From: Tunturiibacter gelidiferens | Lineage (GTDB): Bacteria > Acidobacteriota > Terriglobia > Terriglobales > Acidobacteriaceae | Reading direction: 5' to 3' | Length of the DNA stretch: 64,000 nucleotides | Assembly (NCBI RefSeq): GCF_014201335.1 | Contig: NZ_JACHEB010000014.1 | Coordinates: 1-64,000, forward strand | Shown here: piece by piece, positions 16,419-23,132 of the stretch | Layout of the letters: every line of letters starts with the position of its first letter | How positions within the stretch are numbered: the stretch's first letter is position 1 | Translations under genes and position numbers: made by a program | The notes under the pieces: generated by a model | What the model saw: the letters and a program-made list of their open reading frames with translations, nothing else | What the model was told of the DNA's origin: nothing | Databases searched by the model: none

Positions 16419-17507
16419 TCACGGCAGAAATTCAAATTTTTCAATCACAACCTCGACCGGTTGTTTAGTTGGGCTTTGCGAATGACGGTAACTGTACAAA
16501 CCCATGTGAGCCGTTTCTTTGGCGGGAGTCGGAACCCCTGAGGTAAAGATGTGTTCACTCACAGTCGCCGTTCCGGGGCCTATCACCGATCCGCGGACAG
16601 TCTTAAAGGAAGCGCGCCCGGACTCCCAACGTAACATGTGCGTCAAAACGCCGGAGGGGGCCATGAATCGAGAGACGTTTTCAGGGATATAAAAAGGTTG
16701 GACAACATATTGCGCATTCTTGTTGTCTGCGATACCCCAACGGCTCAATTCGATGTCAAGTTCATTTCGAATGTCATCCGGTCGAAAGTCATCATTTGTA
16801 TATAACCCCAGAGCAGCAGATGGGCCAAAATGACCGATATCTTGAACGACAAAGATATACGAACCATAACCCAGACTGCGGGTTAAGCTCACCTCCGCAC
16901 ATGTCCATACACCGTCATGCTCCTCCATTCGAAGGTGCAGATAGCCGTTCTTATCGGTCCACACGTTCGAAGGATCATAGGAGTTGGGTTGCCCTCCTCG
17001 GTCGCTCGCAGCGTTACGCACCCTCCAGTCATATCCACTAAAGTGAATGACCTTAGAAACAATCGGTGCAACAGGCTTACCCGTCGAAGTGGCGATTGCG
17101 ACTACGCCGTTGCCTTCTGCAGGCAAGGTCGTAACCTTCGTCGCAGGATGAAAGCCGGGCTCAACTAGGATCGCTGCGTAATCTGTGCCGAGATGGGTCG
17201 AGTTCCTCCACGTTGAATCGGGCTGAATTTTCGTGAAAGGCTGATTCGCGAAAGGTTGAATCCACCAAATTCCGCTGCGTGCGTAAAGTACGATCTGTTG
17301 ACCAGGTTTGGCGCCGTTCGCCCGCCCTTCGATAAAGTCCAGTTGTACCGGACCTCCAGGATTAGCAACGGGGACTAGCGTGATTTGAACGTTTGGCTTG
17401 GGAGGCACCTTACTCGAATTGCAGGCAGAGAGAAGGACGGTCACGAACACAAGAAGGATATTCGATCGAGGCTTCTTGAAGGAGGAAGTGTAAGGGCAAT
17501 CTTTCAT
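16419..17507 (-). CDS. Lipoprotein with GH16-like (laminarinase-fold) domain
   Basis: I chose the ATG at 17507, which has GGTGG upstream and gives a lipoprotein signal with lipobox LSAC (C29). Residues ~40-150 form an unassigned N-terminal beta domain. From ~155 the sequence fits a concanavalin-like GH16 fold (VIHFSGYDWRVRN, NGYLHLRM, GYGSYIFVV). It contains NELDIELSRWG, which matches the GH16 catalytic pattern E-x-D-x-E at E249, D251 and E253. It is therefore a candidate envelope-bound beta-glucanase or glycan-binding lipoprotein. It ends four bases before the sensor kinase start on the same strand, so the three genes (GH16-like, kinase, regulator) probably form one unit. Family membership is moderate in confidence; the substrate is unknown. 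Confidence 0.65.
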   Translation of the reverse strand: MKDCPYTSSFKKPRSNILLVFVTVLLSACNSSKVPPKPNVQITLVPVANPGGPVQLDFIEGRANGAKPGQQIVLYARSGIWWIQPFANQPFTKIQPDSTWRNSTHLGTDYAAILVEPGFHPATKVTTLPAEGNGVVAIATSTGKPVAPIVSKVIHFSGYDWRVRNAASDRGGQPNSYDPSNVWTDKNGYLHLRMEEHDGVWTCAEVSLTRSLGYGSYIFVVQDIGHFGPSAALGLYTNDDFRPDDIRNELDIELSRWGIADNKNAQYVVQPFYIPENVSRFMAPSGVLTHMLRWESGRASFKTVRGSVIGPGTATVSEHIFTSGVPTPAKETAHMGLYSYRHSQSPTKQPVEVVIEKFEFLP

Positions 17508-17826
17508 ATTCCACCAAAGGTTCGCAATATTTTGACTGTTAGCGAAGCCCATTTTCTTCCCAAGATGCAGAAACGCAGAGGGTCAGGGGATTGACCCAAA
17601 AACACAATTCCGTAAGCAAAAGATTACACAACCTGCGGGCTATCGCACCACGTTTTTGGATTGTCGTAGCGTTGTCCTCAGATGCCAGTCATATTTATAC
17701 GCTTCGACTGGGAATGCCGATGCTGATCTATGGAGAAACATTAGCGGTGCGTATGAGACAAACCTCCTTCCCACAGGACCTCGGAAGCTCCGGAGGCAGA
17801 CTTGGTGCAAGTCGTCAGCGACATGG
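17508..17826. other. Divergent intergenic region between lipoprotein and TetR genes
   Basis: About 320 bases without a supported gene. The plus-strand frames of 60-80 codons (for example 17591-17830) have no ribosome binding site and no recognisable composition. The left end must hold the promoter of the lipoprotein-kinase-regulator unit. Confidence 0.4.
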
Positions 17827-17855
17827 TTGACTGGCTAGACAGTTATCGATACACT
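17827..17855 (+). promoter_or_regulatory. Promoter with embedded TetR operator upstream of the TetR gene
   Basis: TTGACT (17827-17832), a 17-base spacer and TACACT (17850-17855) form a good vegetative promoter. The start site expected seven bases on is 17862, the A of the ATG. The spacer carries CTGGCTAGACAG (17831-17842), a dyad of the form CTGnCTAGnCAG. Confidence 0.55.
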
Positions 17856-17861
17856 ACAATT

Positions 17862-18428
17862 ATGCCGAGGCCGAAAAGCGACGACAAGCGAAGCGCCATT
17901 CTTGCTGCCGCGACTCGCATCATCGTGACGAAAGGGCTGAGCGCTCCCACGATGGGCATCGCCAAAGAGGCCGGCATCGCCAACGGTTCGCTCTTTACCT
18001 ACTTCGAGACCAAAGCGGACCTATTCAATCAGCTTTACCTCGAGTTGAAAGCAGAGATGGCATCGACCGCAATGAAGGACTTCCCAGACCAAGTAGAACT
18101 TCGTGAGCAGTTCTTCCACGTCTGGCGGAACTGGATGAATTGGGCAGTCTCGTTTCCCGAGAAGCGTCGTGCTCTGGCGCAGCTAGTCGTTTCCGATGAG
18201 ATCACTCCGGCCACTCGCGAAGCGGGCCATAAGATCATGGCAAAAATCGCCGAACTGATGGAGCGAAGTCGCGCTGACGGCCCGTTGCGCAACTCGCCCA
18301 GAAGTTTTGTTGCCGCGCTCATGAACTCTGTTGCCGAGGCAACGATGGACTATATGGTCCAAGACTCGAAGAATGCGAAGAAGCACTCCAGGGTAGGTTT
18401 CGACGCATTGTGGCGGATACTGGCGTGA
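17862..18428 (+). CDS. TetR family transcriptional regulator
   Basis: A 188-residue regulator with the standard N-terminal helix-turn-helix: SAILAAATRIIVTKGL, then APTMGIAKEAGIANGSLFTYFETKADLFNQLY. The rest is an all-helical ligand and dimerisation domain (CTD resembling TetR_C proteins linked to SDR genes). ATG 17862 begins MPRPKSDDKR, normal for the family; longer starts from 17802 add nothing protein-like. There is no ribosome binding site, and a well-formed promoter ends so close that the mRNA probably begins at or next to the ATG (leaderless). An operator-like dyad in its promoter is nearly repeated before the next gene, so it likely represses both itself and that SDR. The ligand is unknown. 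Confidence 0.85.
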   Translation: MPRPKSDDKRSAILAAATRIIVTKGLSAPTMGIAKEAGIANGSLFTYFETKADLFNQLYLELKAEMASTAMKDFPDQVELREQFFHVWRNWMNWAVSFPEKRRALAQLVVSDEITPATREAGHKIMAKIAELMERSRADGPLRNSPRSFVAALMNSVAEATMDYMVQDSKNAKKHSRVGFDALWRILA

Positions 18429-18446
18429 TTATTTGAGCTTTATTAA

Positions 18447-18461
18447 TGACTGACTAGACAG
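18447..18461 (+). promoter_or_regulatory. Second copy of the TetR operator, upstream of the SDR gene
   Basis: TGACTGACTAGACAG at 18447-18461 matches TGACTGGCTAGACAG at 17828-17842 in 14 of 15 bases. Both contain the dyad CTGnCTAGnCAG. The site lies between the TetR stop and the ribosome binding site of the SDR gene. Operator function is inferred from the repeated dyad and the location. Confidence 0.6.
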
Positions 18462-18475
18462 ACAAAGGAGACTCA

Positions 18476-19255
18476 ATGTCGATAGAAACGCATGTAATCA
18501 CCCCTAAAAAGATCGCGATTGTCACCGGTGGCAGTCGCGGTATCGGCCGCAACACGGTTGAGAGCCTCGCAAGACGCGGAGTAAATACGATCTTCACGTA
18601 TCACACCCATGGCTCCGACGCGGAAGCGCTTGTTGTCGCGGTGAAACACGCGGGAGCGGAAGCCGTCGCTTTGCAACTCGACGCCGGCAACGTCGCGTCG
18701 TTCGATGCCTTCGTAGAGAGCGTGAAAAACGCGCTCTCTAAATTCGGAGTCACGCGCTTTGACTTTTTGGTCAACAACGCCGGTAACAGTCACCGCAACA
18801 TGCCGTTTGAAACGGCGACCGAGGAAGAGCTCGACAGCATCTACAACGTCCATTTCAAGGGCGTTTTCTTCCTGACACAGAAGCTTCTTCCTCTCATCAA
18901 CGACGGCGGGCGAATCATTAATGTGTCGACGGCAAGAACGCGCATTACCGGTCCGGGGGGCTCAATCTACGCATCGATGAAGGGCGCGGTTGAGGTGCTG
19001 TCGAAGCACATGGCGAAGGAACTCGGCCCACGAAGGATTACTGTCAACGTTGTAGCGCCAGGGGCTACAGAAACCGATTTCAGCGGCGGCATCGTCCGCG
19101 ACAATCCTGCCGTGAACAAAAGGGTGGCTGAAGGGACAGCACTGGGGCGAGCAGGTGTTCCGGACGACGTCGGTCGGATGATTGCGTCGCTGCTCTCTGA
19201 GGACAATCGCTGGGTAAATGCGGAACGTATCGAGGTTACGGGAGGCTACGTTTAG
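18476..19255 (+). CDS. SDR family oxidoreductase, TetR-controlled
   Basis: A 259-residue classical short-chain dehydrogenase. TGGSRGIG (17-24) binds the cofactor, NNAG is at 100-103, and the active site has a Ser near 151 with Y165 and K169. The residues after the Rossmann motif (FTYHTH) lack the acidic NAD marker, so NADP is more likely. AAAGGAG precedes the ATG by a good distance. It lies 47 bases after the TetR gene with an operator copy in between, a layout often seen for reductases induced by the toxic carbonyl or quinone that the TetR protein senses. The substrate cannot be told from sequence. Confidence 0.85.
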   Translation: MSIETHVITPKKIAIVTGGSRGIGRNTVESLARRGVNTIFTYHTHGSDAEALVVAVKHAGAEAVALQLDAGNVASFDAFVESVKNALSKFGVTRFDFLVNNAGNSHRNMPFETATEEELDSIYNVHFKGVFFLTQKLLPLINDGGRIINVSTARTRITGPGGSIYASMKGAVEVLSKHMAKELGPRRITVNVVAPGATETDFSGGIVRDNPAVNKRVAEGTALGRAGVPDDVGRMIASLLSEDNRWVNAERIEVTGGYV

Positions 19256-20205
19256 GCGGTCCGCAAGGAGAAGCAGAGAAGGAAGAACAACGCGGACAAT
19301 CCCACCGGCCAAAAGGCATACATCATCACCGGCCCGACCTCGGGTATTGGCCTGGCAACCGCATTCGAGGTGGCGAAACACGGCATTGTCGTCCTTGTTG
19401 GGCGCAATCGCGAAAAGCTCAACAAGTTGCACCAGGAGATCGAGCGAAAGGGCGGCCATGCGGTGTCGGTTGTGTGCGACTTATCGGATATCGCGAGCGT
19501 GCGACGCGCAGCTGCGGAGATCGGTGGGCTCCCTTTTCCGATCGCCGGCCCGGTCAGCAACGCAGGCATCATGCAGATGCGTCCGACCTGGAACGCGCTG
19601 GGATGGGACATGTCGTTCGCGACGAACCATCTCGGCCAGTTTGCGCTGACAGAGGCGCTCGTGCGAAGTCTCCCCAACGGTGCAAATGTCGTTTTCATCG
19701 TATCCGCTGTAGAAGATCCCGAACGCAAATCGGCCGTGGCTGCGGGGTTTCGAGGTGGTCGCTATATCTCCGCAGAGGCGAGTGCGCAGGCGGAATGGAA
19801 ACCAGGCGGCGCCACAAAGCCGGGTTTCGATGCCTACGCTACTTCCAAACAAGCGATCCTTGCTGCGGCAATGGCATTCGCCCGCGAGACTCCACGGCTC
19901 CGCTTCAATGCGGTAGAGCCGGGCCTAAATCTTGCCACTGATCTCGGAGGGCGCGATGCATGGCTTTTGTGCGCTTTCTGCAGAGATACATCTTTCCGCT
20001 ACTCGTTCCTCTGCTTATGCCCTTCATCAAAATATTGAGCACTCCGAAGCGCGCAGCGCGCGTGATCACCAAGGTGCTGCTCAATGAATCGGGTGAGACC
20101 GGCATCTATTACGACGAGCGCGGCCGCCCAATGCTCGCCTCAGCACTCGTGCGCGACGCAAAGTTTCAGGACCGCGTTGTTGCTGAGACGGCGCCCTCCT
20201 GGTGA
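19256..20205 (+). pseudogene. Frameshifted SDR gene without a start codon
   Basis: Directly after the previous stop and in the same frame, the sequence reads KAYIITGPTSGIGLATAFEVA and continues through CDLSDIASVRRAAAE, SNAGIMQMRP and a YATSKQA active-site Tyr/Lys to about 19950. There the frame is lost in the run GGAGGGCGCG. The missing C-terminus continues in another frame as FVRFLQRYIFPLLVPLLMPF and GIYYDERGRPMLAS up to 20205. No ATG, GTG or TTG exists before the Rossmann motif; the GTG at 19370 lies inside it. So the gene has lost its start and suffered a single frameshift. It resembles retinol-dehydrogenase-like SDRs. The damage looks recent because both parts remain fully readable. Confidence 0.75.
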
Positions 20206-20436
20206 CGGATCCAACGTGAACCGTTGTTCGGGCTTCTTGGAAATGGCACTTTCGCGCTTTCGCAAGCAAGTCGTCTGCCATGAGAACCGCGCTTCTTGTT
20301 ACTTGCCGGCTCGCCGCATCAAAGAACAGAAAGAGGAAGAACACGCTGAAGCTCGTCAGCGACAGCGTGCAGTCCAACGTCTGCTGGGATTGCCGTCACA
20401 TCTCAAGCACTACGCGGAATTCTCTGGAGGGTTGAA

Positions 20437-20528
20437 TGGCGGAGAGTGAGGGATTCGAACCCCCGATAGACTTACGCCTATGTCTGATTTCGAGTCAGGT
20501 GCATTCAACCGGGCTCTGCCAACTCTCC
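20437..20528 (-). tRNA. tRNA-Ser(CGA)
   Basis: The minus strand folds as a 92-base class II tRNA. The acceptor stem is GGAGAGT paired with ACTCTCC, followed by discriminator G and an encoded CCA (20437-20439). The anticodon loop CTCGAAA gives anticodon CGA for the serine codon UCG. A long variable arm (CATAGGCGTAAGTCTATC region) and the T-arm GGTTCGAATCC are present. The D-loop also fits. Confidence 0.92.
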
Positions 20529-20537
20529 GCATTTTTA

Positions 20538-20810
20538 TCAATCACCTGGACCACTCTTCCGCTTGACCGAAGTAGGGGTGCCAGTTGTGGTGTTAATTGC
20601 AGTCTGGGAAACTGTAACTAACCTATCGACGGCAGCTGCATTACGAGCAGTCGCAAAATCCGAATGGCGCACATCCGTTGATAGTGACTTGTGACCGGGC
20701 AGTCTTCCGATGATTCGAAAGCCCTCCCGGCTATGACAAGTCTACTGGCAAAGGTGTATCCGGTGCAATGCCATCTATCCCGCCGATCCAGGCGACTATG
20801 AAGCAGTTTC
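20538..20810 (-). pseudogene. Tyrosine recombinase (integrase) C-terminal relic beside tRNA-Ser
   Basis: Minus-strand reading gives WHCTGYTFASRLVIAG, which matches the box II region of phage-type integrases (normally HDLRHTFASRL). A frameshift follows, then FRIIGRLPGHKSLSTDVRHSD and ARNAAAVDRLV before a TGA at 20538-20540. The second catalytic segment (GHKS) is kept, but the box II Arg-His pair has become GY and the expected catalytic Tyr in the xMRYAHL-like segment is His. The gene is also cut at its N-terminus. It is therefore dead. It ends ten bases from the 5' end of the tRNA gene, as expected for the scar of an element that once used this tRNA locus. Confidence 0.7.
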
Positions 20811-20894
20811 ATCCCGAGCGAAACGGTTTCTGCGACACCCTCCGCGAATTATCCTAGAGGCAAGCAGAGAAAAGTCATCCTCGAGGGAACGGGT

Positions 20895-22073
20895 TTGTTC
20901 GCAGGGCCACCACAAAGCGCCGAAGCATGGACCTCCGATCTCAAGCTCTGGCTGAGCGAACTCGCTGCTCACTCCGGCTTCGACACAGCAGGTGTAGCCG
21001 CAGTCGTTTCCGCGGACACCGAAACCAGTCAGCAAACTATCGACGCGAATAGATTCGCAGCCTGGGTCGAAGCCGGCAGAGCCGGTGAGATGGACTATCT
21101 CAAGCGCCGCAACGAGCAAGGAGTTCTGCTACGCAGTGACGTCCAGATTGCGATGCCCTGGGCAAGATCGGTCATCGTCTGCGCCCTGAACTATAACGTA
21201 GCCGCCCCGCTATCCATCGATCAGTCTGAACCCGGAACCGGATGGATCGCCCGCTATGCCTGGAGCGGACGCACCGCCCTCCCAGACACCGACGACCTCA
21301 TCCCCACCGACTATCACGACGAACTCCTAAGCCGGCTCAAAAAAATCGAGTCGCATCTTCACGAGCGTTTCGCCTGCCAATCACGCTGTTACGTCGATAC
21401 CGGTCCTCTCGTCGAACGCGCCGCCGCCGCCAAAGCCGGCATAGGCTGGATCGGCAAGAACACCTGCGTCCTCGATCAAAAACTAGGCTCATGGCTTCTA
21501 CTCGGCGTCATTGTCACCTCGATCCCCGTGTCGTCCGAGCTCGCCTTCGAACTCCCTGCGGACCGCTGCGGAAGCTGCACCCGCTGCATCGACGCATGCC
21601 CCACAAACGCACTGGTGGCGCCGCGCGAGATGGACGCGTCACGCTGCATCGCCTATCTCACAATCGAGAAAAAAGGCGTCATCGCAGAAGAACTCCGCGA
21701 ACCCATGGGCCGCCAGGTCTTCGGCTGCGATATCTGCCAGGACGTCTGTCCTTGGAACCGCCGCGCTCCAACCTCTCAAAACGAGGGCATGCTCGCACGA
21801 AAACAGTTGATCAATCCACCTTTAACCTGGCTCGCAGAGATGAACTCCGCAACATTCAAGCAATGGTTCAAAGGCTCGCCCCTGGAACGAACTCGTATGA
21901 AGCGACTGCACCGCAACGTCGCCATCGCAATGGGAAACAGCGGCGAAACGCAGTTCATCCCCCAACTCCAGCAATGGAGCACCGCCGAAGATCCCGTCCT
22001 CGCGGAGTCATCCCAGTGGGCGCTGGCGCGTATCCACACCCTTACAACCGCTCCAAACGGCCCGCAAATATAG
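20895..22073 (+). CDS. queG: Epoxyqueuosine reductase
   Basis: Catalyses the last step of queuosine synthesis in tRNA, reducing epoxyqueuosine with cobalamin and iron-sulfur clusters. The 392-residue product has RCYVDTGPLVERAAA with the catalytic Asp at D168, a first cluster motif CGSCTRCIDACP (C225, C228, C231, C235) and a second CDICQDVCPWN (C278, C281, C285). A C-terminal HEAT-like extension is also present, as in the longer QueG form. It starts with TTG at 20895 after GAGGGA. The neighbouring YihY gene is in the same direction but ~90 bases away. Cytoplasmic. Confidence 0.93.
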   Translation: MFAGPPQSAEAWTSDLKLWLSELAAHSGFDTAGVAAVVSADTETSQQTIDANRFAAWVEAGRAGEMDYLKRRNEQGVLLRSDVQIAMPWARSVIVCALNYNVAAPLSIDQSEPGTGWIARYAWSGRTALPDTDDLIPTDYHDELLSRLKKIESHLHERFACQSRCYVDTGPLVERAAAAKAGIGWIGKNTCVLDQKLGSWLLLGVIVTSIPVSSELAFELPADRCGSCTRCIDACPTNALVAPREMDASRCIAYLTIEKKGVIAEELREPMGRQVFGCDICQDVCPWNRRAPTSQNEGMLARKQLINPPLTWLAEMNSATFKQWFKGSPLERTRMKRLHRNVAIAMGNSGETQFIPQLQQWSTAEDPVLAESSQWALARIHTLTTAPNGPQI

Positions 22074-22166
22074 GCAAAGATTAGCTGTCACCAAAGCTGA
22101 CACCCTCTGCTAGCATCGGAGTGCGTTACCGGTCGTCGCTCGCCGGATATTGCATCGAACTCTTCT

Positions 22167-23132
22167 ATGCCATCCATTCTCCCTGGTAAACACGAAGCAT
22201 CCGCGTCTTCGAAGGACGACCAACACGATCTGCCGCCAAGGCCGATCGAAGACGTTGCCCCCGTCGTGCGGGAGTACGGTTTGGCGGCGCAGATCGCCGC
22301 ACTGGCCCGCTACATGGCTCGGACTGAGGTCCACACCTACGCGTTTAGCGTAGCCGCGAACGTGATCCTTTCGCTCTTCCCCTTCATCGTGCTGCTCTTG
22401 ACCCTGTGCCGAAGCTTCTTTCACTCACGTTCCATGGAGGCGATCGTCGGTGACATGATGAAGAATCTCCTGCCGGTCGGTCAGGACTTCGTCATGCGAA
22501 ACATGCAACTGCTGGCCCACCCTCACAAAGGAACCCAGCTCTTTTCGCTCGTCATGCTGCTCATCACCTCCACCGGCGTCTTCCTTCCTCTGGAGGTAGC
22601 GTTAAACCGGGTCTGGGGAGTTCGCCAGAACCGTAACTACCTCCACAACCAGGCGGTATCTCTTGGACTCGCATTCGCGGTTGGTGTTCTGGCCATGGCG
22701 TCGGTAGCCTCCACCGCAAGCCAGCAGACGATTCTCTCCTGGCTCTTCTTCGGCCACACCGAAAACGTCGTCTATCACTTCGTCTCCTACGGCTTTCTCA
22801 AGCTCTGTGCTGGGCTTGCGAGCATACTGCTCTTCTTTCTAATCTATTGGGTATTGCCCTACAGAAAGATTCCAGCGCGCGCCGTGCTGCCCACAGCCAT
22901 CGTCATCGGTCTGTTGTGGCAGGCGGCTAAGTATCTCTATATCAGGGCACTCCCCTGGCTGGACTTCCAGTCCGTCTACGGGCCGTTTTATATTTCGGTA
23001 GGGTTGATGATGTGGGCGTTTCTCTCCGGTCTGCTCCTGCTGGCCGGGGCACATTTTTCGGCGACGCGTCATACCTTGAAGCTGGCAAGACAGGCGGAAC
23101 TGGAGGCGGCAAACGATGCAAGACGCGAATAG
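22167..23132 (+). CDS. YihY/BrkB family inner-membrane protein
   Basis: A 321-residue integral membrane protein with about six helices: TYAFSVAANVILSLFPFIVLL, then LFSLVMLLITSTGVFLPL, then a SLGLAFAVGVLAMAS helix and three more in the C-terminal half. The EVALNRVWGV segment is characteristic of the YihY (formerly RNase BN) family. An earlier link of the family to RNase activity was withdrawn; the role is now thought to lie in the envelope but is not established. Its end overlaps the start of the next gene by 17 bases, so the two are probably co-translated. Confidence 0.88.
   Translation: MPSILPGKHEASASSKDDQHDLPPRPIEDVAPVVREYGLAAQIAALARYMARTEVHTYAFSVAANVILSLFPFIVLLLTLCRSFFHSRSMEAIVGDMMKNLLPVGQDFVMRNMQLLAHPHKGTQLFSLVMLLITSTGVFLPLEVALNRVWGVRQNRNYLHNQAVSLGLAFAVGVLAMASVASTASQQTILSWLFFGHTENVVYHFVSYGFLKLCAGLASILLFFLIYWVLPYRKIPARAVLPTAIVIGLLWQAAKYLYIRALPWLDFQSVYGPFYISVGLMMWAFLSGLLLLAGAHFSATRHTLKLARQAELEAANDARRE

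Noticed and set aside
20206..20436. Minus-strand frame with a hydrophobic LTSFSVFFLFLFFDAA stretch next to the SDR pseudogene
   Set aside because: No ribosome binding site, runs into unlike sequence and into the pseudogene; too weak to call a gene or a remnant.
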